This document shows, piece after piece, positions 32,576-40,652 of a stretch of DNA of 64,000 bases. Under the pieces are notes generated by a model, which worked only from the letters and a program-made list of their open reading frames with translations, was not told the origin of the DNA and ran no database searches. Within the stretch, counting starts at the first letter, position 1; the number at the start of each line of letters is the position of its first letter. The DNA comes from Spirochaetales bacterium. Its GTDB lineage: Bacteria > Spirochaetota > Spirochaetia > Treponematales > Treponemataceae. The stretch lies in assembly GCA_003252395.1 (NCBI GenBank), contig QKEL01000013.1, forward strand, positions 61,698 to 125,697, written 5' to 3'. The translations under genes were made by a program, and so were the position numbers.

Positions 32576-34564
32576 ATGACTCTGACGGAACAGAGGGTGA
32601 TTAACGACTGCTACATCCTCCAGGCTCGGATCGGGGAAGATTCCTTCACCGAACACTGGCTCGCTACGGTTATCTTCAACGCTACGGTCTTTTTGCTCCG
32701 CTTCGTCAAGGAGAACGTGACGGGAGAGGAATCCCTCGTTTCCCTCCGGCAAGCGGCCCTCGCCGGATATCACATTCACGATGCCGGTCTGGCGGATATC
32801 GTCGAGATCGAAACGTGGGAGGGCCGCGTGTTCCTGTCCTCGGAATGGCAGGAATCGAGCCCGGTCCTTTCTTTTCTGGATAATGGAATCCGCTTTTCGA
32901 TCGAAACCGTGTGCCGTCACGGAATACGCCTTGCCTTTGCGCTTAAGGCGTTTCACGAAAACGGCCTGGTTTTCGGCGGATTGAATTGCCAGTGCGCCTA
33001 CGGTAATCCCGACGCGCCTGATACGGGCGAATGGAAAATATTAAAACCGGGATTGAGGGCGTTACTGGTGAAGGGCTTGCCAGACGCGCCTGATCTTCGC
33101 GATGCCTGGGCCTGTCTCGCGCCGGAATGCAAGCGCGATTCCGGCATAACCCCCGCCAGCGATATCTACTCCCTCGGCATTATCCTGGTTCGCCTTCTGT
33201 CGGCTCGGGTTCCCTTTCCCGATTCGCCCTCCGCGGTCGAGCGGGAACCCGTACCCCTGCGATACGTCGCGGGCTCGCTCATCAGGCGCGAGGTGCCCGA
33301 ACCGCTTATCCGCGTCATACTCGGCATGCTCATGCACGATACCGCCGCGCGGTACGCGTCCAGCGAAACGGTAATCCGCGACCTGAAGCGGGTCCTCGCC
33401 GGTAAGGACGACGGCTTCCCCGGGAACTCGGACAAACCAGCCCATGAAACCGCCGCGCCGGTGAGAAGTTTCGATACCAGCGATTATTTCAATACCCTAT
33501 CGGGTGAAGCCCGAAAAGCGCTTACGAGGGAAGGCCTCTCGTACCCCCTCCTGCAGCCCGCCGAATCGAAGGAGAGACCGGGTTTGATTGAATCGGAGAT
33601 GCTTATTTTGCCGGAAGAGGCCTCGTGGACGGTAAACGATTACTTGGCCTACGGTTTTTCCACGCTCCCCGGCGGCGCTCGGCGTTCCGCCTCGCCGTCG
33701 TCGAATCCCGTTACAATCCCGCCTCGGGAAGCAACGGCGCGCTCCTCCGAACCTGACGGAACGCCACGCGCTGAGCGGGCGGCCCGACCGGTATCGGTCA
33801 ATGCCGACAAAGGCGCCCCTGGGTCAACGCGCCCCCTTCGGGTCAATACGCTGCGGCGGCGCACGCGCAACCTTGAAGCCGAAGCGATTCGGGATTCGCT
33901 GATCTCGCAAACCGCAAACGAGGATCGGTCCGTAGTCGCCCAGGTTGTATCGGCGAAGCACCGCGACACCGGGCGGGAGCATTGGTCCGTTCACCGAATT
34001 CTCACCGACGATCTTTCCTCGGTTTTCATGCACAGTCTCGGGTATGCGAGAAAAGGGAAGGGCAGCTTCCGGTTCATTCAAGAACCAGTTTCACCGTACA
34101 ATGATCGTAATCCCGCCGGCGGTATCGGCGCGCCGCCGGGCCCGTTTCTCTATTTCGACGCGGGAAATCTCGCCCATTACGGAACCGCCGGCAGGGCGGA
34201 CTTTCTTACCATGCTCCGCAATTCATTCGATCCCGTATACGCCTCCCTCACGCCTTCCGTTCGGCGAGCCGTTCGAAAGCGCCTCGGCGCGACCGGCGTA
34301 TCCGTTTTGTTCGGCGCTCCCACGCAAGACGCGAATTCCCGCCAAATAGTGGAAGCGCTCCTTTCCTTAGGCACGAAAACGCGGCCGCTGCTCATGGTCC
34401 TTCGCGGCGGCGAGCGGATCGACCGGGACCTGCACGATCTCTTTCTCGAACTCGCCGAAGGGTTGCGCGGTCGTCCGGTCGCCGTGACCGTATTCTTCGA
34501 GCATCGCGCCTTCCCTTCCTGGCATTCGCTTAGCCTCTTAAGGAAGGGTGCTTGTCCCGACTGA
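32576..34564 (+). CDS. Protein with a degenerate protein-kinase domain
   Basis: 662 residues. Residues 10-280 look like a Ser/Thr kinase fold: the C-lobe keeps LAPECKRDSGITPASDIYSLG (APE motif and the structural Asp) and the helix FALKAFHENGLVFGGLNC where the catalytic HRD should be. The catalytic Asp and the DFG motif are missing (LKPGLRALL instead) and no glycine loop is clear, so it is a pseudokinase. A disordered Pro/Ser/Arg-rich linker (about 380-430) leads to a C-terminal domain of about 200 residues with no recognised family. GGAGG precedes the ATG. First gene of the signalling locus. Confidence 0.7.
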   Translation: MTLTEQRVINDCYILQARIGEDSFTEHWLATVIFNATVFLLRFVKENVTGEESLVSLRQAALAGYHIHDAGLADIVEIETWEGRVFLSSEWQESSPVLSFLDNGIRFSIETVCRHGIRLAFALKAFHENGLVFGGLNCQCAYGNPDAPDTGEWKILKPGLRALLVKGLPDAPDLRDAWACLAPECKRDSGITPASDIYSLGIILVRLLSARVPFPDSPSAVEREPVPLRYVAGSLIRREVPEPLIRVILGMLMHDTAARYASSETVIRDLKRVLAGKDDGFPGNSDKPAHETAAPVRSFDTSDYFNTLSGEARKALTREGLSYPLLQPAESKERPGLIESEMLILPEEASWTVNDYLAYGFSTLPGGARRSASPSSNPVTIPPREATARSSEPDGTPRAERAARPVSVNADKGAPGSTRPLRVNTLRRRTRNLEAEAIRDSLISQTANEDRSVVAQVVSAKHRDTGREHWSVHRILTDDLSSVFMHSLGYARKGKGSFRFIQEPVSPYNDRNPAGGIGAPPGPFLYFDAGNLAHYGTAGRADFLTMLRNSFDPVYASLTPSVRRAVRKRLGATGVSVLFGAPTQDANSRQIVEALLSLGTKTRPLLMVLRGGERIDRDLHDLFLELAEGLRGRPVAVTVFFEHRAFPSWHSLSLLRKGACPD

Positions 34565-34570
34565 ACGAAT

Positions 34571-34599
34571 TTGCGCGCGAATAGAATCTGGATGATACT
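34571..34599 (+). promoter_or_regulatory. Leaderless promoter of the GGDEF-like gene
   Basis: TTGCGC (34571-34576), a 17-nt spacer and GATACT (34594-34599), then 6 nt to the ATG at 34606. The predicted start falls on the A of the ATG. Confidence 0.6.
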
Positions 34600-34605
34600 T
34601 ACGGT

Positions 34606-35358
34606 ATGAAAACCCTCATCAATTTACTGCAGGCCTCGGTGACCGAAAAGCTGTCACTCGTGGGGATGGCGGCGGCCGCGGCTTTAGTCGGCGCGGCCGG
34701 TGGAATCGCCGCGGGCTTCGTCGGCATGGCCGTATCCGCAGGACTCGTCGGGGCGATCGCGGCGACCGCGCTTTTCTTGATTCCTTCCCTCGGGAATAAA
34801 AAGCAGGCGACGGCGGAAGCGCCCGCTCCCGAACCGATTGCCCTCACCGGAGACCGGATAGACGAATTGACCGGACTCGCGAACGAAAACGGCATGTTGG
34901 CCTGGTTCCGCGAACGGGCGAAGCGCATCGCCGAGGATGGAAGGGGAATCATTGTTCTTTCCGCTGACCTCGCCGATTTCGAGCGAATAGAGAAATCCTA
35001 CGGTAAAAAAATATCAGACCAGGTCCTTGTCGAGGTCGCGCGTCGCGTGGCGACCTGTTCCGGGGCTGACGGGATCGCGGCCCGTACCGGCGGCGACGAT
35101 TTCGCAGCGGTGGCCACCATTGTGCCGCAAAAGACCGAGGAGGCGACCGAAGAAGCCGCGGGTAAACTGGCGGAACTCCTACAGCGTCCGGTCGAGCTTC
35201 CGGGCAACGTTATCTGGATCGGCGGTTCCGTCGGGGCCTCGTACGGGGAAATCGGCCAAGCCAACGAAATTCTCGCCGAGGCGCGTATCGCGCTGAAGCG
35301 GGCTTCCCGTCTCGGTCGTGGGCACTATATTCTCTACAAACCGGAAATGAAACCTTGA
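34606..35358 (+). CDS. Membrane-anchored GGDEF-like protein (GGDDF)
   Basis: 250 residues. Two glycine/alanine-rich membrane helices (residues 16-60, VGMAAAAALVGAAGGIAAGF) precede a GGDEF-type domain (residues 85-250) with DELTGLANENGML and ARTGGDDFAAVA. GGDEF enzymes make cyclic di-GMP; here the signature reads GGDDF, so activity may be weak or changed, since the fourth residue is normally Glu. No I-site RxxD is obvious. It has its own leaderless promoter and sits between the pseudokinase gene and the first member of the paralogous family. Confidence 0.75.
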   Translation: MKTLINLLQASVTEKLSLVGMAAAAALVGAAGGIAAGFVGMAVSAGLVGAIAATALFLIPSLGNKKQATAEAPAPEPIALTGDRIDELTGLANENGMLAWFRERAKRIAEDGRGIIVLSADLADFERIEKSYGKKISDQVLVEVARRVATCSGADGIAARTGGDDFAAVATIVPQKTEEATEEAAGKLAELLQRPVELPGNVIWIGGSVGASYGEIGQANEILAEARIALKRASRLGRGHYILYKPEMKP

Positions 35359-35385
35359 GGGATCACGCCGCGGAGGCCGGCTCCC

Positions 35386-35414
35386 TTAACTTTTCGCCCC
35401 CATCTGCCGATAAT
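35386..35414 (+). promoter_or_regulatory. Putative promoter of the first paralogue
   Basis: TTAACT (35386-35391), a 17-nt spacer and GATAAT (35409-35414), 18 nt before the ATG at 35433. Confidence 0.5.
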
Positions 35415-35432
35415 GAACGGGGGTATTCAAGG

Positions 35433-36257
35433 ATGCCGACGCGAACGGGTTTTTTATTGGTCGATACGGACAAGCGCCTGGTAAAGGAAAACGCGCATAC
35501 CATTAGGGAAGCCCTTTTCTCGTGCGTTACCCAGCAGCAGGTGGAATGTTCCGTCGCGTTCGCGCGCTATCTTTCCCTGGCGGGCCTTAACAGCGACAAT
35601 TATTGGCTATACCTCCGGCTCATCATGACCAACAATAAGTGGGTCGTCGACGAGCTCCTTCACGACCGCGTGCCCCGCCTTCTTTTCTCCACCATTCGTC
35701 CCGACGCCGAGCTCATCGAGGCTTCGTTCGAGATGCTCTTTTCCCGACACCCTGAAGAAATGTACGAGCGTGCCCTGGAATGCGTGCTCGGTATCATCCA
35801 GAACGCGTATTTCGATCCCGACGACGGCTACCGTATCCGGAAACTGAGCATCATGGACGTCAACGCGCTCGGAAAATACCTTATTAAGGACGAACCGCAG
35901 GATCATCCCATAAACCGGCTCATCCTCGAAATTCTTGACAGGATCGCGCACGTGGGCGACTATTATGGGGAGCAGGACAAAAATGTGGTGTCGAGGCACG
36001 CGTTTAATATCCGATACGCGTATTTCGACCACACCCGGACCCTCGTGGACGCGATTCCCGAGCCCTTGCTTGTCCGCGTTCCCGATCGGACCGGCGCCTC
36101 TCCCGAGGATGACTTCGCCGATCTCGTGAACGCGCGTCGTGAGCGAAGGTCCGGCGGCTCGACGCGACGGTCCAGTCCTGAGACGGGCGGATCCGACGGC
36201 CGAATCAAACCCCGCAAGGCTCCGCCCAAAACCAGGAAGCAAGACTCCGATACCTGA
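35433..36257 (+). CDS. Unrecognised helical family, member 1
   Basis: 274 residues, no signal peptide or membrane segment. It is the most divergent of four paralogues in this locus. Shared motifs are LAGLNSDNYWLYLRL, KWVVDELL, GIIQNAYFDPDDGYRI, IMDVNALGKYLI, NIRYAYFD and IPEPLLV. The first 220 residues look all-helical. A basic, Ser/Arg-rich tail of about 55 residues (RRERRSGGSTRRSSPETGG) is unique to this copy and looks disordered. AAGG lies before the ATG at 35433; the frame opens at 35355 but that lies before the predicted promoter. No family or function is recognised. Confidence 0.6.
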   Translation: MPTRTGFLLVDTDKRLVKENAHTIREALFSCVTQQQVECSVAFARYLSLAGLNSDNYWLYLRLIMTNNKWVVDELLHDRVPRLLFSTIRPDAELIEASFEMLFSRHPEEMYERALECVLGIIQNAYFDPDDGYRIRKLSIMDVNALGKYLIKDEPQDHPINRLILEILDRIAHVGDYYGEQDKNVVSRHAFNIRYAYFDHTRTLVDAIPEPLLVRVPDRTGASPEDDFADLVNARRERRSGGSTRRSSPETGGSDGRIKPRKAPPKTRKQDSDT

Positions 36258-36310
36258 CTGCGTTAGCGTCGCCTTCGGAGCCGTACGGCCAGGATTCTTG
36301 AGGAGGAATC

Positions 36311-37333
36311 ATGTCCCGGACACCGAACGCATCGCGCGCCGATCCGCATGACGCCGCGGATAATAACGTCAGGCAGTCTCCATCCAGCAACGATCAGAAA
36401 AAAACGGCTCTCTTCCGCCAGTCGCGGCCGACGCTCGAGGGCATCGGTCTCGTCGAGGAAGCGATCTCCCTATTGCGCGCGTTGCCCGGACGCGCCCCCG
36501 ATCTTGAGGGGAATCCCGGCGGTCTCGTGGATTTTCCGAATGGGCTGAGACCCATCGTAATCGGAGACCTTCACGCCAACAGGGACCATTTACGGCTCAT
36601 CCTGAACCACGACGGAAATCGCGCTGACCTCGCGGCCGGGACTGCCGCCTGTATTCTGATCGGCGACGCGCTTCACGATGACCGCACCGGCCACATGAAA
36701 GACATGACGTCTTCCCTCGACATCCTCGACGACGTGCTCCGCCTTATGTGCGAGTATCCCGGCCGCGTGTATTATATCCGCGGGAACCACGATACCTTCG
36801 ATCCCCGACTCCGTAAAAGCGGAATCATGCAGGGAGCCGAGCTCGAGTCGCTGATACGCCGCGAGCGTGGCTCGGAATACGTGGCGGCGGTTTCCCGTTT
36901 TTTCGAGAGCATGCCCGTTTTCGTAATGGGCGACGGATTCGTGATTACGCACGCCGGCCCCCCGAGAAGTGGCATCGTGCGGGAAGAGCTGGTGAATATT
37001 ACGAAGTACCCCGAGAAATTCCACCAGCTCATCTGGACCCGCGTCAACGAATTCCACGGCAATCCAAGCCTGAAAGAATACTCAGAGAAGGACGTGCGTC
37101 TCACCCTGGAGTTGCTCGGCCTCCCCGCCGATACCGAATTCATCGTGGGCCATAACCCGATTTGGAGCGACGGGAACAAGACGGGCGTGTGGCTCAACGT
37201 GATCGGGATACGGCACCACCACATTCTCTACTCGGGATACGGAAGCGAGGCCCCGTACATAACGTTCGCTGACGGGAAGATGATCGTGAAATACGCGCTC
37301 GAGAAAAAACCGGAGGTTTACTATTATGGATGA
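36311..37333 (+). CDS. PPP-type metallophosphatase (calcineurin-like)
   Basis: 340 residues. The PPP motifs appear in order: IVIGDLHANRDH (about residue 83), IGDALHDDRTG (about 116), YIRGNHDTFDP (about 157), VITHAGPP (about 212) and IVGHNPIW (about 278). These bind two metals and cleave phosphate esters of proteins or small molecules. The N-terminal 45 residues are polar and probably disordered. AGGAGG precedes the ATG. Its end overlaps the start of the kinase-like gene by 8 nt, so a kinase-phosphatase pair is likely made in fixed ratio. Confidence 0.85.
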   Translation: MSRTPNASRADPHDAADNNVRQSPSSNDQKKTALFRQSRPTLEGIGLVEEAISLLRALPGRAPDLEGNPGGLVDFPNGLRPIVIGDLHANRDHLRLILNHDGNRADLAAGTAACILIGDALHDDRTGHMKDMTSSLDILDDVLRLMCEYPGRVYYIRGNHDTFDPRLRKSGIMQGAELESLIRRERGSEYVAAVSRFFESMPVFVMGDGFVITHAGPPRSGIVREELVNITKYPEKFHQLIWTRVNEFHGNPSLKEYSEKDVRLTLELLGLPADTEFIVGHNPIWSDGNKTGVWLNVIGIRHHHILYSGYGSEAPYITFADGKMIVKYALEKKPEVYYYG

Positions 37334-38246
37334 ACGTACGGCCCTCGCGGAAAGCATCTGCGACGCGGATCTCCTTGAGTATTTTTACCTCGACGTAGAC
37401 GTGATAACGCTGGCTCGAAAGCTGAACGAGCTTGAGCTTGAGCTTGTGGAATCTCAGGAAGAGGTCCCCTTCAACGCCCAGGTAAAAAGCTATCTCGCCG
37501 CGGTTGACGACCGCGGCGATCCTTGGATCGTAAAGCCCGCCGCGTCGGACGAGGAGATGCGGTTTCACCGTTCCTGCATGGTAGCATACCTCATCGACCA
37601 CGCGACGGGAACACTCGCCGCCCCGACCACGGCGATAAAAATCGGCGGAAAGAAATTCCGAGCCACCAAGGTCGTTAAGCGCTCCGTCCAGATCAGTTCC
37701 TATAACTATTTGGAAAGTCCCTTCATCGGTATACTTCGCGCCGACCTGATTAACCGATGGATATTCTTTGACGAGGATCGGAATCCCAATAACTACCTGG
37801 TAATCACCAACTCGAAGAACCGACCCTTCGTCGTGGCGATCGATTACGATAAGGCGGACCTTTTTTCGGACCAGATGAAAATAACCGGACAGGAGGAAAA
37901 ATTCGGCTGGAAGAGAACGGAGAAGACGCGGTTTCTCACGTTGCTACGCCCGGAAAATTTCACCAACCTTTCGATCGAGGATTTCGAAGCGCGGCTCAGG
38001 GCCTTCGCCGCGATCAGCGACGAGACGCTTCATGAAATCTCCCGTATCGCGTTCTCGTTCTGTTCCATCGATCCCGAAGCGCAGTCCGCGTTGCTCGTCG
38101 CCAATATCAAAAGGAGGCGGGAGTACGTGGACTCGTATTTCCGGAAAATGTTCAAATCGGCGGCGCAAATGGATACCGGCGCGATAAACGAAGAATACGC
38201 CGCGTTCGGAAAGAGTTTTCTCGACATGCACAACAAAAAAAAGTGA
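37326..38246 (+). CDS. HipA/PI3K-like kinase-fold protein
   Basis: 306 residues, soluble. The N-lobe keeps DPWIVKPAASDEEMRFHR with a candidate ATP-binding Lys and an acidic partner. The C-lobe has RWIFFDEDRNPNNYLVI and FVVAIDYDKADLF, which fit the catalytic Asp-x4-Asn and metal-binding Asp pattern of HipA- and PI3K-related kinases. I infer a protein kinase or nucleotidyl-transfer activity; no exact family is recognised. It starts within the end of the phosphatase gene (8-nt overlap). A promoter for the next paralogue follows. Confidence 0.55.
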   Translation: MDERTALAESICDADLLEYFYLDVDVITLARKLNELELELVESQEEVPFNAQVKSYLAAVDDRGDPWIVKPAASDEEMRFHRSCMVAYLIDHATGTLAAPTTAIKIGGKKFRATKVVKRSVQISSYNYLESPFIGILRADLINRWIFFDEDRNPNNYLVITNSKNRPFVVAIDYDKADLFSDQMKITGQEEKFGWKRTEKTRFLTLLRPENFTNLSIEDFEARLRAFAAISDETLHEISRIAFSFCSIDPEAQSALLVANIKRRREYVDSYFRKMFKSAAQMDTGAINEEYAAFGKSFLDMHNKKK

Positions 38247-38262
38247 AAAAGGAGAATCGCTA

Positions 38263-38291
38263 TTGACAGCGCATATCCCAAGAATAACAAT
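38263..38291 (+). promoter_or_regulatory. Putative promoter of the second paralogue
   Basis: TTGACA (38263-38268), a 17-nt spacer and AACAAT (38286-38291). The leader includes GGAGG before the ATG at 38337. Confidence 0.55.
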
Positions 38292-38336
38292 TTTATTCGA
38301 GGGCAGTAAAAAGCTCCGAATTTCATGGAGGTCGTG

Positions 38337-39035
38337 ATGGATAAGCAGACCGAACGGGTTATTGAAAGGACCTGGTCGAAAGAGACAATCATGCAGGTTG
38401 AACTGGGGATCGTGCAAAACATGCTCGGATCGAGAACTGAAGAGGCCGTCGAAGGTTCAATTTGCTTCGCGCGCTTTCTCAGCCTATCCGGCCTAAATAA
38501 CGATAACTATCCCCTGTTTCTCAAACTCCTTGAAGTCGAGAACCATTGGGTTATCGACACCATGGTGGGCAAGAAGGATCCCTTCCTTCTTCTCAGCCCG
38601 ATCCAGCCGAACAGTTATCTCGGCTTTACCGGCTTCAAGCTCCTGACCAATTGGCACCCTGGCGGCATTTACCCCATCACGCTCTCCGTCGTTCTGGGCA
38701 TTCTTCAGGCAGCGTACGCTTCTCCGAAAGACGGTTTTAAGATTTACTCCGTATCCATCAACGACGTAAACAATCTCGGAAAGCACCTGAATAAAGAGCT
38801 CGGGCAAGACGACCCGAACAACCGCTGTATCCTCGACATCCTTGACCGTCTCGGTTCCCTCGCGGGAACCTCAAGCGATCCAGAGAAGGAGCAAATGGCT
38901 CGCCAGGCGAACAATATCCGCACCTTCTACTTCGACAAGCGCAAGAAAATGGAAGAAATCATTCCCCAGGTTCTGCTGGTCAAGTCTGACTACATCGCGA
39001 AAGAAACGGCGCCTCGGCAGCTGTACGTGGACTGA
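38337..39035 (+). CDS. Unrecognised helical family, member 2
   Basis: 232 residues. It shares with members 3 and 4 the pattern GLNNDNYPLFLKL, HWVIDTMVGKKDPF, SPIQPNSY, GGIYPITLSVVLGILQ, DGFKIYSVSINDVNNLGKHL, DDPNNRCILDILDRL, ANNIRTFYFD and IPQVLLVKSD. The conserved Asn-Tyr, Asp-Pro and DVNNLGKHL residues suggest a common binding surface. GGAGG lies 6 nt before the ATG at 38337. It begins a run of three paralogues in the same direction. No function is recognised; a scaffold or regulator of the kinase and phosphatase nearby is possible. Confidence 0.6.
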   Translation: MDKQTERVIERTWSKETIMQVELGIVQNMLGSRTEEAVEGSICFARFLSLSGLNNDNYPLFLKLLEVENHWVIDTMVGKKDPFLLLSPIQPNSYLGFTGFKLLTNWHPGGIYPITLSVVLGILQAAYASPKDGFKIYSVSINDVNNLGKHLNKELGQDDPNNRCILDILDRLGSLAGTSSDPEKEQMARQANNIRTFYFDKRKKMEEIIPQVLLVKSDYIAKETAPRQLYVD

Positions 39036-39055
39036 CGGGAATAAGGAGAAAGACA

Positions 39056-39784
39056 ATGCAAGAATTATTCGAGAAGAAACAGGACTGGACGGACAGCGAG
39101 ATTCAGCAAATCGAATACAATATGATCAAGGGCATTCTTGGCTGTCGCACGGTAGAGGCGGTGGAATCCGCGATCACCTACGCGAGCTATCTGAATTTCA
39201 CGGGAATCACGAACGGCAACTATCCCGTGTTCCTGAATATCCTGACCGTCCGCAACCACAACGTGATCGACGCGTTGCTCGGTACGCGCGATCCCTTCCT
39301 TTTCATGAGCTCGATCCAGCCTAACCATTTTATCGTCGCGACCTGTTTCTCGATCCTGACGAAATACCGAAAGGCCGAGATTTATCCGAAAACCCTCGGT
39401 ATCATTCTCGGCGTATTCCAGACAACGTACAATTCGCCGCTTGACGGGTACAAAATATACCCGCCATCGGTAGCCGACGTGAACTCGTTGGGCAAGCACT
39501 TGAACGAGGAAAAGGGGCAGGATGACCTTTTGAACCGGAGTATACTTGATATCCTGGACAAGCTTTCTTCGCTGGAGGGTCAGAACGTGGACGAGGACAT
39601 GGAAGACCTCGCGGTTCACGCGCATAATATCCGAAACAACTTCTTCGATTCGAAGAAGCACTTGGTGGACGTTATCCCCGAGGTACAGCTCAGGCTCGAG
39701 CCGAACCTGGACAAGGACGTGCAACCCCGCAATACCCTTTCCCTCGCGGAAGCCGAAGCAGCGCAGCCCGCCGCGGCCGAGTAG
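39056..39784 (+). CDS. Unrecognised helical family, member 3
   Basis: 242 residues; paralogue of member 2 along its whole length, with TNGNYPVFLNIL, HNVIDALLGTRDPFL, SSIQPNHF, AEIYPKTLGIILGVFQ, DGYKIYPPSVADVNSLGKHL, DDLLNRSILDILDKL, AHNIRNNFFD and IPEVQLRLEP. It lacks the DxNNL variant of the others (DVNSL). The tail is Ala/Glu-rich (LAEAEAAQPAAAE). AAGGAG precedes the ATG, 20 nt after the upstream stop, so it is in one operon with member 2. Confidence 0.6.
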   Translation: MQELFEKKQDWTDSEIQQIEYNMIKGILGCRTVEAVESAITYASYLNFTGITNGNYPVFLNILTVRNHNVIDALLGTRDPFLFMSSIQPNHFIVATCFSILTKYRKAEIYPKTLGIILGVFQTTYNSPLDGYKIYPPSVADVNSLGKHLNEEKGQDDLLNRSILDILDKLSSLEGQNVDEDMEDLAVHAHNIRNNFFDSKKHLVDVIPEVQLRLEPNLDKDVQPRNTLSLAEAEAAQPAAAE

Positions 39785-39800
39785 CGCCCCGGGGTAACTA

Positions 39801-39849
39801 CCCTTACGCCGGCCGTCGCCGGCGCGTCCGGCCCCTCAACCGGGGCCGG
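39801..39849 (+). other. GC-rich hairpins between family members 3 and 4
   Basis: Adjacent inverted repeats: GCCGGC / GCCGGC near 39808-39823, and CCGGCCCC / GGGGCCGG (39828-39849) with loop TCAACC. There is no T-run, so this is probably an mRNA-stability or processing element inside the operon. Confidence 0.5.
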
Positions 39850-39877
39850 GCGAAAATCTTCCGAATTGGAGTAACCT

Positions 39878-40585
39878 ATGGCGGGAGTACAATGGCCTTT
39901 GTGGTCCGAGAAGGAAATAGACGAGCTTTCCCTCGGCTACATGAAGGACATCATCGAAAGCAAAGACGGATACTCGGTGTTCGCCGCGATTGCCTTAGCG
40001 CACATGCTCGAGGGCAAGGTCGGCCTGAATCCGGATAATTATCCCATATACTTCAGGCTCATCGAGTCGGGTAATCCATGGGTCATCGATACGCTTGTCG
40101 GGGAAAAGGATCCCGCGAAACTCATGGGCTCGATTCAGTTCAATACGTTTATGATTCAGGAATGCTTTCGCATGCTGACCGGGTGGAAACCGGGCGAGAT
40201 ATACCCGAAAGCCTTGGTGATTATTTACGGGTTATTATCGGTGTGTTATCATGTTCCGGAAGAGGGCTACAGGATTTTCCCCCTCACGGTGAGCGACGTG
40301 AACAACCTCGGCAAGCACCTGGATAAAACCAAGGACCAGATGGACCCGCTTAATCGGGCCGTCTTGACCATGCTGGACTGTATTTCTTCGTTGATCGAAC
40401 CGCAAAAGCCGATGCCTTCCGAGGCGATAAAGGACGTGGCGATTCAGGCGAATAACATTCGCGGCAAGTTCCTCGATATGACGAAGAAACTCAATGAATC
40501 CATTCCCGATATACTATTGGTTCGCGGAAATTATGAAGAGGCGATCGTGCCTCCGATTATCCCCACCATTTCAGCGACCCGATAG
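39878..40585 (+). CDS. Unrecognised helical family, member 4
   Basis: 235 residues; the fourth paralogue. It keeps GLNPDNYPIYFRLIESGNPW, VIDTLVGEKDPAKL, GSIQFNTF, GEIYPKALVIIYGLL, VSDVNNLGKHLDKTK, ANNIRGKFLD and IPDILLVRGN. A short N-terminal start (MAGVQWPLWSEKEIDELSLG) replaces the different N-termini of the others. GGAG precedes the ATG. A terminator follows its stop, closing the locus. Confidence 0.6.
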   Translation: MAGVQWPLWSEKEIDELSLGYMKDIIESKDGYSVFAAIALAHMLEGKVGLNPDNYPIYFRLIESGNPWVIDTLVGEKDPAKLMGSIQFNTFMIQECFRMLTGWKPGEIYPKALVIIYGLLSVCYHVPEEGYRIFPLTVSDVNNLGKHLDKTKDQMDPLNRAVLTMLDCISSLIEPQKPMPSEAIKDVAIQANNIRGKFLDMTKKLNESIPDILLVRGNYEEAIVPPIIPTISATR

Positions 40586-40608
40586 CGTCGTAATCTCTGT
40601 GCCGCCTG

Positions 40609-40644
40609 CGGGCGATCGACAGCCGTCGGTCGCCCGTTTTTTTT
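40609..40644 (+). terminator. Terminator of the signalling locus
   Basis: CGGGCGATCGAC pairs with GTCGGTCGCCCG (12 nt per arm, one bulged mismatch) and is followed by eight T. Confidence 0.85.
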
Positions 40645-40652
40645 CCCCGGCC

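Noticed and set aside
38263..38337. A 24-codon TTG-started frame after AAAGGAG before family member 2
   Set aside because: It ends within the next ribosome-binding site and the TTG forms part of a better TTGACA promoter.
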